Positions 39,099-51,800 of a DNA stretch of 64,000 nucleotides are shown piece by piece (the first letter of the stretch is position 1; each line of letters opens with the position of its first letter). The DNA is taken from the NCBI GenBank assembly GCA_030770545.1, contig CM061099.1, positions 16,703,501 through 16,767,500 of the forward strand. The letters run 5' to 3'. Source of the DNA: Macropodus opercularis (Eukaryota; Chordata; Actinopteri; Anabantiformes; Osphronemidae). Position numbers and translations under genes: made by a program. The notes beneath the pieces were generated by a model. The model searched no databases and was not told the origin of the DNA. It saw nothing but the letters and a program-made list of their open reading frames with translations.

Positions 39099-40366
39099 CT
39101 GCGGAAAACAAAAGCAGTTGGTGTATATTTTAGAATATATCTTTGAAATGCGACTAAATTTTGGTGCTATGAAAATACGTATCACATCATTTGCAACAAC
39201 GATGTGGTCACTCAGTATGAGCTGCTGTGTGAGACAGAGACAAAAACATACCATCAGATTAACAGGGGAAATGTAAACCTCAACATTATGCAGTAATGAA
39301 GTTACAGTAACAGGCATTTTACCAACATCAAGAAATTTTAAACTAAACAGAGGAAAAGCGAACCACGTGCATAGTTATTCAGAAATTCAAAACAGCAAAA
39401 ACAACAACGTTGGTACAACTGACAAGTCATAGCGTCGCATGTAAACAAACATGTCCAACACAACACGACATTCCCCCAACAAAGCACAATGATTTGTCAT
39501 TAGTAGTGTGAATGCTGTGTTAGGAACAAATAGGCAGCTGTTAACATATTTACAACTTTATCCAACCACATAAAACATGATGTGTGCTCCTCCCAAGCTC
39601 AGGAACACAATTGCATTAACTTAAAATGCAATTTTACTGCTTTGCTTTCCAGCTATGAATGTCTCAAGAGTTTTAAAACCCTACTAGAGACCACAAATCT
39701 GGCAGTTGATTGCTCCTACCAAGACACATCAGCCACATGAAAGATGTCAAACGCTATATGACGATATTAGCTATCAGGGAAAGCCTACGCAAGAATTAAC
39801 TCTGGTCTTTAATAGCTGAGCTTAACATCTGAATACTGTCTGTAGACTTTTTAAAAGGAGATCTTATTAATTATAACTAACTTAACTATAAAAAGTGGAG
39901 AAGCAGGTAGAGGGAGCAGACAAAAAGAAGCTTACGACCAGTACTGAGATATTTCCAGCCTTTCTCTCAGCAAAGCCTGTGGCATCATTAATGACTTTCA
40001 CTTTAGTGCCTTGAGGCTAAAAACTTAGCGGCTGTGAAAGGTTCTGCTCGGGATAAAAGACTCTTTTCTCTCCTCTGTGTTTACCTCACCATCAAAATCC
40101 CCTCAATTAGAGACAAAACAACTGTGGTCAAAGCCATAATCCCAGATTTAACTCTCATAAAAGTAATTATAGTTTGTTTTTTTTATCTGTAATGCCAAAT
40201 CTGCTAAACCAGACCAATATATAAACACAATAAAACTTGGTAGATGCGATTCACAGGCTAGAAAACACCCAGCATGGCCATTTAAACGGTGTCAGTCTGT
40301 ACAGGGAAAGCTCGCGGTGGTTAATTTGCTATTCACTGCTGGTCGGACGCATGGTCTTCAACCTAC
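39099..40366 (-). other. pdzrn3: pdzrn3 intron 2
   Basis: A 1268-bp intron bounded by the exon 2 donor (gtaggt) and the exon 3 acceptor (ccgcag). AT-rich; no repeat family, RNA gene or further exon seen. Confidence 0.9.
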
Positions 40367-40453
40367 CGCGCATGGCCTCCCTCCTACAATGTTAAAACCC
40401 AGAGATCCATCCTCACGTAGAAGGATAGCAGTCACGTTTTTAGTCTCGGCTTC
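40367..40453 (-). CDS. pdzrn3: pdzrn3 exon 2: start of PDZ domain 1 (carboxylate-binding loop)
   Basis: An 87-bp exon giving 29 residues (239-267), recognised from the GSLGFNIVGGRP motif. SLGF (residues 255-258) is the PDZ carboxylate-binding loop, so this exon supplies the first beta strand and ligand-binding loop of PDZ1. Upstream is a pyrimidine-rich acceptor (tttctttctgtag) with a branch-point-like tgctcac about 20 nt from the junction. Downstream the donor is GCG followed by gtaggt. The exon starts and ends in phase 0 and joins exon 1 and exon 3 without a frame change. Its length and position match what I recall of the human gene. It lacks its own ATG in frame and is too short to stand out as an open frame. 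Confidence 0.92.
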
Positions 40454-43400
40454 CTACAGAAAGAAACAGAGTCGTGAGCAAAGTGATGACTGGAGGTTAT
40501 TTTAAATAATAATCATGCGCTCCCGGCAAGCTATTTGGTACTGTGAGAGAGAAAGAACAGAACAAAATAAATGACCATCAAATTGTCAACCTCATTAGCA
40601 GATAATATGCTGCTGAAACGTAAAAGCACAATTAGAACAAAGTGTAGGAGAAGGAGAACGCTAATAATACTCTTTTCCTTTGCAGTGTGATGTGAAAGTG
40701 TAACGGTAAAATCTCTCAGTCCTCTAGGCAGGAGGTGTTCACACCTTTGGTAGGGCTGAACCACTAATTAACTTTATATAAAAATCTAAATTTAAACTTC
40801 CAACCATTTCCACGAGGCGATGTCGGCAGACGTGTTTCAAGCTTCAGCAAATTACACCTTTACGTGATGAGATTGATTTGAGCTGCTATAATAACGTCTG
40901 TTGCTAAGTGATGCTATTTCAGACAGACAACAACAAATGACACCATTACTACTGTAATAATAGTTTCAATGAAGGAAAATGCAACTCACTACTTAAAACA
41001 AGTAACTTGGTCTTTCACTTTATTTACTTTTGCCCATTAAATAATTACCTTAAACAAATCAGTTATTTACAGATGCATTATGTAGCTAGAATTTGTTCAG
41101 AAAAACAGACCAGAGCTAGTGAACTAAGGTAGTAGAATTAAACTATTAAACTTGTATATATTCTAATACAAATATTTTAGGTTATTTCCCTCAGAGTTTA
41201 AAAGAGTCTCGATGTCCTGGACCATATGGAAGCTACTGTAACGTTAGTTTAAGCTGGTACATCGCCATCTTTGAAGAAAGCCTTAAACAAATGTCTACGT
41301 TTCTCTTTTTTTCTGGAAATACAAGTGATGCTTTGTTTCACTTTAAATGCTGACAACAATGATCGGATCTTCAAATTTCTTGACAGAACTTTAAAACAAC
41401 AACCAAAAACAACCCGCTTTTGATTTACAGAAAATGCTCTAACCCTAATAACACCAGCAATTCATGTAAGAACAATTCCCATTACAGAGTTGACGGACAT
41501 TTCTGAACCCCTTCACCGTTTTCCAAGGCTTAGTCAAACCCAAAGAACACCAGTGACCAGATCAAAGAAGAGCCAGCAGGCCCTTCCCTCTCACACACTG
41601 TTATCCCGTGTAAATGAATACACCCGTGGACCTTTTCCTGAGCAGCAACATGACATGAAAACCTCTGGGAAACTTGCAGAGTCAGAGCTTTATCTGTTTT
41701 TTTTAAAGCTGGATTTAGGGGGGAGTTATGAGGTCATATAATTTCAGCTGCCACTCCAGTATGCTTCTGCGTAGTGGAACTAAATATAAAGCAGATATTA
41801 TTGGCATGTACAGTGCCCGAGCTGCCACATAGGCTAAAAAGACCATCATGTGCATGTCAGGCAACGATGGAATGTGTGCTCCTGCATGGGGTCACGGCAG
41901 CATTAGTGACACATGCTTCTGAATTATAGCGACTACAGCCGTTACTGTCAACAGAGAGACAGTTGGGCATTTAGCGTAAACAGAGTTGACTGTGACAAAG
42001 AACTTAAAGGGGTTATACTAAATCTCAAAACACACTGGATGGACTTTAAAGGGGTTTTCATATTTACCCTGCCATTACACAGAACACTGAGAAATTAAGC
42101 AGTGCCCCACACACACAAACACATCTGCAAACACTACACAAACGGTAATTCCAAACAAATGAAGTGAATCTCTTTAGCCGGTGGTGTGTTTACCTAAGAC
42201 ACCAGGTATGTCCAGGTGATTAAAATAAAAAAAAAAAAACGTCCTCGCCCGCCGCGGGAGCTACGTCACAGCTAACGGACGCTCAAAAAAAAAAAAAAAA
42301 AAAACGAGCCTCCGTGGAAAAAAAAAAAAAAAGAACAGCGCAGATGTTGGGAGAGAACGTAAACAGCGCAGTGAAACTTTAGGCTGCTGCTGCCCGCTGG
42401 CGCGTTCAAGCGTGGCTCTCAGCACCAGTCACACTTTCCGAGTCTGTCCTTCCATCTAATTATAGCGTAATGCCGAAATAAAGGAAAATGAACAGGAACT
42501 CTGTGACCTGGTCATCGCGAGTTAAACGTCAAGATCCATTCAAGGATTCATTCTGAGATTTGCCATAATACATTTCCACTTGCCTCCCTTTGACGAATGG
42601 TCTGCGTCATATTCAATTGACGCCGCTGTGTTTGAGTTAACTAATAAAGGTACATTACTGCAATAAATGATCTCACAGATTCGTGCTTTCAAATTAGTTC
42701 GCATAATCAGATTGAGCCCCTGATTACCCGGATGTATTTCAATGGATCTCAATCTGTTTGATGCGCCGCGATTTTGATAGACGCTCTTTATTGCGTCGAG
42801 TAGCGCAAACACTGTCATTCGTAGCAGCTAAAGAGGAGCAGAGATCCAAGAGCTGCGTGGAAAATGTGACAGCGACTCTGGCAACCCTGCCGGGGAAACA
42901 AGATCTGAGCGTTTTTTTTTTTGTTGTTGTTGCCTTTGTTTTATTGCTCTTCCCTGGCTCGCTGAAGAAGCGTTAAGAAGTGTTAGGACTATTAATGGAA
43001 GCTTCAGTCGGTTCCTCAACATAGCCAGGTCACGCTGATCTTCCCTCACAGTCTGGCTATGAAAAGACGACATCCAAAATCTTCCACCTGGCAGAGGAAA
43101 CCTTAAGCTGAGAGCTGACAAAAGGTTCCAAAAGCAAACGTATAGGTTACCAGTCAAACGCTGCACGCGATGATGGGCCCGTTTTCGTGTTTAGACCCTT
43201 AGATCCCTTTCACCACAGTTCTTTTCAATTGTGAAATGCACTAGTGTTCACTTGACTGAACCCATTACTTGTTGCATTTCACAACTGAACAATGCTGGCT
43301 TTAAAGGAACAGAACCATCAGATGTGTCATTATCTGGACCTGATGTGAGATGTCAAAATATCCCCTATGAGGCAGCCTTAACAAGCCAGAACAAAACAAA

Positions 43401-44782
43401 TGATCAGCGGATGACACACGGAGCGGACCATCGCAGATGCCTTCAGCACAGGTAGGACGTCCGCACACGTCACGTCCAGCACTACCACAGCTGTCTCGCA
43501 CGGCAAATTCCACGCTCAGTTGAACTCCGTCAAAGCCTGCGCTGAGAGAAACTTTCCACCTTACTACGTCATCCTAAACTCCCGTGACCTTATAGATTCG
43601 AGACGCCGAGAGAGGGAACTTTACGCCCGAGTCCCAGCGATGCTGCCACCAAATGAACTTGCGGTAACCAGTTGTGCTTACAAGCCCAGCGAGCTTCTTT
43701 ACGAGTGATTTCACCATCTGTGCAGTTTGATGCCCCATTTAACCAGCCGGCACAAACACCTTTTTTTTTTTTTTTTTGCTGGGAATCGGAGTCGAGGCGG
43801 ACCGCGTGGAAAGCAAACTGACCAATAAAGTTCGCTGACAAAACGAGAAATTTTAATTAAAGTAAGGCAATGCCCCCCCACCCCCCTCACTGTTCATGGA
43901 CGGACGTACTGTAAGCCTGATTGCAATCTGACCACTCCCCTCTGCTGATCACAGGGGCTCTTGCAGCCACACACTACTCCAGTTGATTAGCTGGCTCATG
44001 AACTTGCGTCTCCTTCGTGACACTGTGGGCCCACTGATTTAAAGACAGTATCCACTATCCACTTTAGCCGCGATTCCGTTTAAACTCCGCAGATGGGAGT
44101 GAACATCTAACCATTCATCTTTCAGCTGCTCGGGACTCGAACGCAAAGAGGGAACGTCCAATGACAGTAAAGCCTCACACAAGCAGTCTGCCAGAAGGGA
44201 ACGTCACTGGAACCTGGCTCTTGTTGTGTACAGAAGTGCAGTAAATATTTGGCCCTGCCACCCCCCCCTCCCCTTAACTCAGTGCCAGCTGGCCAGAGGC
44301 ACAGCTGACAACCTTGTCTAAAAGCAGCAGACAGCCAAGAAACAAACTTCCCCAGCACCGAAGGATGACTTTTGAAAAGCTGCATGTCAGAAGTGGAATA
44401 ATCGTCCCCAGAAAAGTTTGTCTTCCATTGTTGGGACTCAGATAAGTTCCAGAATATAGCAAATGTTGAAGAAGACCGTCAGGTTGTCCGCTAAACATTA
44501 GAGACATTACAGCAAGATCTCAGTTAACATGTGTCAAAATAAACGCTGCTGGTACATATTTAGGGGGGAAAACGCTCTTTTCTGCTTCCTGACTGACCTT
44601 TGGCACATGATTCTAAAATATATAGATAGTTTGAGGAATGGTTTGCTGTTTTCTCATTGTTTTGGTGTATTTGATGTGAATACAAGCCGCGTCTTTCCTC
44701 GGTAGATGTGAGAACCCAAACCTTTGGCTCAGACACAGAAAACTCTTTGCGCTCCCTCCACAGTACAAACTTTGTCGCTTAC
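40454..44782 (-). other. pdzrn3: pdzrn3 intron 1
   Basis: A 4329-bp intron bounded by the exon 1 donor (gtaagc) and the exon 2 acceptor (ctgtag). It contains a CpG-dense block broken by three poly-A tracts (42227-42420) and a candidate regulatory segment at about 42480-42780. Poly-T tracts at 42911 and 43760 and a C-rich run near 43871-43886 are simple sequence. No other exon was seen. Confidence 0.9.
42227..42420. other. CpG-dense block with three poly-A tracts in intron 1
   Basis: About 17 CpGs, with eight packed into 42240-42283 (CCCGCCGCGG, CTACGTCACA). It is interrupted by A runs of 13 (42227-42239), 20 (42285-42304) and 15 (42318-42332). It lies about 2.4 kb downstream of exon 1. It may be a downstream CpG islet of the pdzrn3 promoter or several decayed poly-A insertions; I cannot tell. 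Confidence 0.5.
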
Positions 44783-45496
44783 CTTGCAGGAGAAGGCGAC
44801 GGTTTGGGTGAGGGAGTCGATCCTCTCGCTGTACTCGGTGAATTTCTTCTGATATTTCAGCGCTGTCATCTGCAGCTCGCCGTGCACGACGGAAAGTTGT
44901 GCGAGGAGCTCCTTTTCCCTCTTGTTGGCTTTAATAGCCTGTTTCTTGAACTCTCTATCCAGGCTCATCATTTTGCACTGCATCGCACCGTTGTGCGCCT
45001 TCAGGGCTCTCAGGCAGCAGTGACCGTCCAGTTTCTGCTCCTTATGGGTGAGCATCAGCCCGCAGCCGCTCTCGCACAGCCCCACCGGTCTGTAGTCGCA
45101 CGTCTCCCGCATGTGAGCATCCATGTCCCGCAGGCTGATCACCTCGTTGCATCCTCGGTTCCTGCACTTCGCAGGCGAGTACTCGCACATCTCGGCGTGC
45201 TCGGCCAGATGCTGCAGCTTCACCACCGCATCGCAGCCCCTCGCGTGGTTGTCACATTTGATCTCCAACTTTAGGATGAGGTTTTTCAGCGGCAGGACGT
45301 GGTTCAGCTCCTTGGCGGAGATCCGCTGGCATTTCACGGGGCAGCTGCTCTGCTGGACGACCCAGGGCAACACGCAGCCGGAGCAGAAGACGTGACCGCA
45401 CGGAGTCGTCAGCGGGTCCTCTAGGACTTTGTTGCACAAGTTGCATTTAAAATCCGGGTCCACGGTCCCCTTGAAACGGTCCAGCTCGAATCCCAT
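44783..45496 (-). CDS. pdzrn3: pdzrn3 exon 1: RING and TRAF-type zinc fingers of E3 ubiquitin ligase PDZRN3
   Basis: Encodes residues 1-238 of a PDZRN3 (LNX3) type E3 ubiquitin ligase. The RING-HC finger shows C18, C21, C33, H35, C38, C41, C52 and C56, with the TTPCGHVFC core. Cysteine/histidine-rich TRAF-like fingers follow at about 81-161 (C81, C88, H100, C104, C111, C116, H128, C133, C141, C145, H159, C160). A Lys/Glu/Leu-rich, probably coiled-coil segment covers about 175-232. The start ATG has a strong context (ACCATGG) and the MGFELDRF N-terminus matches the family. The exon ends in AAG followed by gtaagc, a good phase 0 donor; the frame beyond it is intron read-through. Known for the family: the protein is cytosolic and membrane-associated, ubiquitinates MuSK at the neuromuscular junction and acts in Wnt/planar polarity signalling through Dishevelled. 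PDZRN4 is the main alternative, but exon 1 fits PDZRN3 clearly better. Fish a/b paralogue cannot be decided. Confidence 0.93.
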
Positions 45497-45564
45497 GGTT
45501 TTCGCAGTCCAAAACCAAACTTTGTGGACTCCCCACCCCCGCAGATCAGAGTCAGAGCAGCGGG

Positions 45565-45590
45565 GCGTATTTAGCTGGTCATTGGTGGAA
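45565..45590 (-). promoter_or_regulatory. pdzrn3: Possible pdzrn3 core promoter (CCAAT and TAAATA motifs)
   Basis: Read on the minus strand, a CCAAT motif (45581-45585, in CACCAATG) is followed by CTAAATAC (TATA-like, TAAATA at 45568-45573) about 72 bp upstream of the ATG. The flank is GC-rich compared with the sequence further upstream. The CCAAT-to-TATA spacing is shorter than usual, and nothing marks the transcription start, so this is only a candidate. Confidence 0.3.
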
Positions 45591-45858
45591 CGCTCTCAGA
45601 CTGAGTACAAGCTCTTCTCACTGTCTAAACTCTACTAATTGACCGAGACTTTTTGGTGCGTTCAAGTGTGCCTCGTAAGGTAAACTTTGTGAACGAACAG
45701 TAGGATCACTTACCAACTTACAAGTACCAAAAACACATTATTGACACAAAAATATTACTGTTAAGTCCATTTAAAGCACATAAAATCTCATCCACGCACT
45801 CATCTTCTGAACAGCTTTAATCTCTAGGTACAGTACTGTAGATAGCCAGGCGTTTACC

Positions 45859-45884
45859 CTCGGTTAGGTAACAACCTAACCGAG
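45859..45884. repeat. Perfect 11-bp inverted repeat (hairpin) upstream of pdzrn3
   Basis: CTCGGTTAGGT (45859-45869), a 4-nt loop (AACA), then its exact complement ACCTAACCGAG (45874-45884). It lies about 360 bp upstream of the start codon. It could be a palindromic protein-binding site or a stem-loop in a transcript; no run of T follows it. Confidence 0.8.
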
Positions 45885-48800
45885 AGGCACTAAGTTACTA
45901 ATACACCACAGGGCCAAACTTTAAATCCTAAACGTAAAAAAATAGAACTTACAACTGACTTTTACCGCTGATGTTATGAGTTGCAACTAATACAAACTAA
46001 CTCACTTTTAGTTCGCACTAATTACAACAGTCCTGAAAGTCAGTGAAGGCACCACTCCCGGGGGAGAAAGTGTGCAGGGTTTTTTTCACCGTAACTTGTA
46101 TAATATATGCGCACGTAACATATGTTGTGTTGCCTAGGTTGGTTTTACTTGGTTGATGCAGTGAAACTATTTGAAACTAGTATGACAAATTGTTACCAGA
46201 CAGTTTTACTTGTTTTATAACATTTGCCTTAGCAATATAGGCCTTTATTGTAAGTGATTTGTTTTGTGTCATATCATTTTATTCTATGTACTATTGTTAT
46301 TTTTATCCTTCAGTAGCATCTGGTCCTTGAACAAGAGTTATGAAGAATAATCTTACACATACATATCTTAATCTGTCAATGACAACATATATAAATTCTA
46401 CCATGAAACCATACAGCTATTCACCACCTGAATAATGCTACAGAACAGTAGATGTTAGACAAAGCGACATGACAGTTAAATATTTACAACGCAATGGGTG
46501 AGCGTTCAGGCATGCACAACACTTGTGAAAACAAGCAACTTCAGAGGGACATTGCCGGAACATCCACAAGTAAGATTTTCAAGTTACAACACACTTTGAG
46601 TGAGAAGTAAATCAGATAAAACAATGGGAAAAGAATCAACCTGGAACACAGTGTGCAGTATGAAAGTGAATATTTGAGGCATTGCAGCCGGATCCTGGTC
46701 CACACACACTGTCTTTGAAACAAAAGTATAGTATTGCACTGTTTTCCTTTAATGTGGGTTCATTCCAATCGTAGCAGAGGATCCCGTAGTCCTGAATGTA
46801 TCTGGAATCCAGTGGCCACAGTGAATGTGCTCAGTAGAGAAAAACAACAGCTTCTGCTGGACCTGACCCTTGATTAGACGCCCGTTTTTACTGGTTGCCT
46901 CCTCAAATCCAGTTTAATGCAATGCTATGCTCAATGAAACCTTTCCATATGTGTGTTATGCCAGGCCAAAAACAAAAGCTTATCAGGCTTGATGGATAAA
47001 GTGTGACAGAGAAATTCTGAGCTGGTGGGTAATCCTACGTCGAGGTTATGGGATGACATAGAATGAAAGAAAAACAGCAAAGGTCCTTGTCGGTTTCATA
47101 CTCAATGTGAGATCACATGTTCTTTTTTTATAGCAGACACTCTATAGGTCATGACTTGACTTTGCTTTTGCGACTAACCTTTCATACATCAAATACAGAA
47201 TGGGCTGAGAGATATGTTTAAACAGATGTATCCCTTAAAATGAAAGGAGAGGCCTGTTTTTTGTTTGTTTTTTGCTTCAGTACCTGTTTTTCTTTGGTCA
47301 GTTTCAGGAGGTAATTGGATTTTGTTCGCGCCGATGCACATCAGCTGTATATGATCAAATATCATTTCTCAGTTCATTGTTTCCAGTCGCTATTGAATCG
47401 AACACGTTTTCAGCGCTGCAGAATCAAACTAGCAACCCCGCCGCTCAACTCAAAGCCTCCTGACCCCAGGACCACCTGCCACCTATGATTTATTATTTCA
47501 GTGAAGGAATAAACAACCTGTCTCTCTGTGCAGAGCGGTTTACTGTGAAACTCATTTTGGGCGGCCTCAGTTGGAGAAATGTTTGCTCTCAAAATGGAGC
47601 GAGAATAAATAAGATCTTGTTTTCGTAGACTGCACCGAAAGTCTGAGCGAGCGTAAAGGAGTGAGAGACCGAAGGGGTTGAGATTTTTTTATGATGCGGT
47701 ATGTTGAAGAAACTGATACGCTATCTACAGGAATAGTCTGTTTACCATTAAGCTGTGCGACGTGGCAACAGAAGACCTGAAGACAGACGGCGTCCCAGCG
47801 GAGATAAGAGCTAATCCCACTCCTTCAACTCATCTGAACCCAATCTGTGAGTGAATGCTCAGCACAGACCGGACCTACAGTGAAGGCTCCTACCAGACCT
47901 GTGCTGTTCTAACTTACTTTTACATTTTCACTGCTATGAGGGTTTTGAGGAACCTAAGCTACAGGTAACCGCTAGTTAGCATAGCATAAAGACGCGAAAC
48001 AGAGGGTTTGTCTCAAGTTTTAAAAAATAAGCCTCTGAGGCTCAATCATGTTAAAGTATGTGTCTAAGTAAAAGTCATAGAATGTGTGGGTTGTTTTTTT
48101 TTTTTGAGAATTGAGGATTGAGAATTAGATTATGTCTGGGTGGGTTCTATGAATAAAGGATTCATTGTTTCTGTTTCTTATGCTATGCTATAAGCTACAT
48201 GTTTGATTGATTGGACTGAAGTGAAATCAATCATCTAACATAACTCTGACAAACTCTGACAAACAATTCATCATTTAAAAACATGTTATGTGTGTCACAT
48301 AAGGGACGCACAATATTTTGGACAAACCGTTGTGCATCCTTTGAGTGACGTGACAAAGCAGTCGTGGGCTACGTTTGTGGAACCATTTTACTCAAAGCCT
48401 TTGTTGTAAAGCAACAAAGAGATCTAGGTTTCAGCATGTGTGATGGGGGTGCGCTATATATGGCTTTGGAGTTGAGCCATTTAGTAATCATCACCACTCT
48501 TCTTTAGATATGTCAAAGACATGAGGGCCATGTGGGAAACTGCAAAGATGAGTTATTGCTCTTCGAGACGCCTTTTCATGTTGCGCTGAAACACGATGTA
48601 GTTACAAAAGGAATACACTATCCATCTCACTGTGGTTTCCCATGCATTTGCAATCGCCCTGGGAGTCAGCAATTTAGCCCCCAGATGATTTATGTACCAA
48701 TAGTACAGTTTGTTTTTCCTTTAAATGAATTATTGTGCTTTTTACAAGGAGGGCTGGACGTTTGTGGCTCCACTGCTTTGAGTGAATGAGTAACTTTAAA

Positions 48801-51800
48801 GGCTTGTTTAGAACGGTCTCAGGGTGACCTTATGGACAGATTGGGCTTGTGACTGGGAACCAACGAGGCGACATTTGCCTTCACTTCTGTTGGTGTGAAC
48901 CGAACAGTCTGTTAAAGCAGCAGCTCGACTGTCAAGACACAAACACAGTCATAAATGTGCATGGTGATGATTGCACAACGTAGAGACTCTCGCCTTCTAG
49001 AATGGTATCGTTTTACGGTTTTCATACATGTGTGCTGCACAAAAAGACTTCTACAGAATTCGATAGTGAATTGATAATCAAATGCAGAACTAAAGAGATC
49101 TACAGTAGAGATGAGGGCGTGTCATTGTGAAACAGATCATTATCACAAAGTGCTGTGTGTACATAAAGGAAAGCCAATAAATATTTTGCTTCAGTTCACA
49201 CAGCATGTTGTTATGAATTCTCTCTCTGGGAGGTTAGAAACAGGATGTGGGTGAACAGAACCCAGATTTATGTAAAAGCAAACCTGCAGGACCTGAACAA
49301 AGCCAAAGGATGTGACCTAAATCTGCAGTACATACGTGTACAGTCTGAGTATGGACATACTATGTGTTTGCCATCTTTGGCTGGACCCGTGAATGAATGC
49401 ACAGACTCTTTATTATAAGTATTAAGTAGTAGAGTATGGATTTTAGTTAGTAGTTATGGTTGGGTATTGGACTGGTTTGTTTGTTTACCCAGAAATGAAA
49501 CAAAATAAACAAAAACACAGCTCCTTGCCTTAACTGTCACAGTTAAACGCATAACTACAACCACTGATTTGCCACAAATGAAAACTGATCTAACCTTACC
49601 CCTAAAACCAAATCTCCTCAAGGTTATGACGACCGGTCTTTCCCTTTCTATTTCCTCTTAATCTGTCTGTGGTTTTACTACATTAGTTGTCTTGCAGTGC
49701 AGAGTTGTTTTGCAGATTTATGAAAGCTAATCTCTATTCTCTGTGCTTTACGAATGTTTAATGTCAGAAATGAACAATAGGTAAGAAAAAGAGTAGGAGC
49801 TGTTGAGGACAGAAATCTACTTTTATGAAGCCACAGGCAGCTCATTATGGCTGAATTACTCATCAATGTGCATATTTCATCTCCATAAGTAAATCTAATA
49901 TTAGGGTAGATAAAACCTACATGATACTATCGCCTACTTAAAAATCAATTGCAATTTTAACAAACAGTGACATACTGCATTACTGTAGGTGGCAATAATG
50001 TCTTACAATATAAACTTAAGCGCTTTAGAAGAGTTTGTGTTGGAAGGAAAGCTTCTTTATGAGTTAAGACTAGTGCTGACATACATGGATGTTCATACAC
50101 TGAAATAATGGTGGGAAAACAGTGTGAGCCAACTCTGCCCTAGCAACATTTTCATTTCTGAAGATAACAATGTGTATATAAGGATAATGTAAATCCCTGA
50201 AGCATCATCTATAACCCAAGTTTACATGGCGTTTCCAGTGAAAAGAAAGAAAAAGCATGACTATGGTTGAACCTAGTTAATTTTCTGTACTTTCCCTGAT
50301 GATTATCTTCTCCTCCGTTAAGTTCACATCATGCTTGTGCACACGTGCGCACAAAGTCCTGTCACCTGTTTTGATGTCAGCTGTTTAAAGTCATGGCCAA
50401 ACCATACTCAGGGTTCCTGAAGTTCTCCTTGAATAGAAGCCGTAAAAAGTAACCCCTGGCTTTATATGTCTGCGATGATAATTCCCCTTATAAAACAGTT
50501 AGTCCAGTTTCAGTCAGTCTACTCTACCTAGAAGTCAGAACCACTCGCTCAGTCCTGTACCTGATACAAAGAGAGAGAAAGAGCGATGCTATTTCCTTGT
50601 CTCAGCTTTTTATCCAGGTATGAAACCTGCATCTTTTGTCACTTGCCAACAGTTCAAAGACAGAGGTTACACTGCTGTATCAGCTCTGCCAGTCTCTGCT
50701 GCTTCATCTACTCCAGTGCTTGTTTCGGCAGCTTCTCTAGACTTCCCCGCTGTTCCAGTCTCTGCTGCTGTTTCTGGGCGCCACCCCAGTTCTTCTTTGT
50801 TTCTGCTACCAGAAGGTCGGTTCGTTCACTCCAGCATGTTCCTGTCACAAAGGTTGGTTCCTGAGCTCGGGAATGCCAGCAGCTGTGTGTTACTGAATGA
50901 CTTCCTGTTCCTGCTCCTCCTCCTTTCAGCATCAAGTTACCAGTATGAAGCCCTTGGTTTCTGCTCCTGCTGCCCACTTTTAGTTTTAGTTAGGTTTTAG
51001 TTCCGTTTTCCATGTGCATGTAACCTGCTCAGGGGCTCTGATTCGTACATATCTACTCCAGCTTCCTTGTGAGAGTATCTGTTACACCTACAACATACTG
51101 TGTTCACCACCCCAGTTACAGTTCCCTGACAGACGGCCTCTGACCACTCTCCAGTCATCTGTTACCTGTTACCATGCTATCTGTTACTGACCCATGATCC
51201 ATCTCCAACTGCCAAACGTGCCTCTTAGCCCAGACTAAAAATAAATCTGATAAATAGTGGCATGTCTGGATAATTCTGGTCTAAAGGGTCAGTTTTTGTC
51301 TGTCCTGTATTAATAACACGTACTGACATAACCAATTATCTAGGTTGTGTAAAATGTTTAATTCACTGTGGTTTCCAGTGGTGAAAACAGCTTTTATTGG
51401 GAAAAGAGTCTAATTTGGAAAGTCATTTGACAAGACTTTCCGAATTAACTGACATTATAAATTATGATGCCATATTTTTTTCATTATTTCATTTTTTTTA
51501 GTGGCTCTAAGGAGAGATGATGAGCATTTCTAATACTTTAGAAATGGAATTCAGGCTCCACTGTAAAGGCCAGATACGATTTATCTCTTGAGTTTTGCAA
51601 CATAGCATCCAGTGTACAGTACATCAGAATTAAACCCCAACAAAATCCGGCAGTTTGAAATCCCACAGTAGCGACTTTGTTTTATGTATGTTCCTTGTTT
51701 GCAACGTTGCAACATAAACGGAACTGGTCACTTGATGCCCAGAGATCTCACATAAAGCCCTCAGCATTTCCTCAGATGGACTAGCATAATGCATTAGTTA

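Noticed and set aside
44729..44782. Reading exon 1 on to a stop codon at 44729
   Set aside because: The frame past 44783 runs through a consensus gtaagc donor and loses family similarity; exons 2 and 3 continue the protein in phase.
44708..45274. 188-codon open frame on the plus strand
   Set aside because: It is the antisense shadow of pdzrn3 exon 1, whose GC-rich codons remove stops from the opposite strand.
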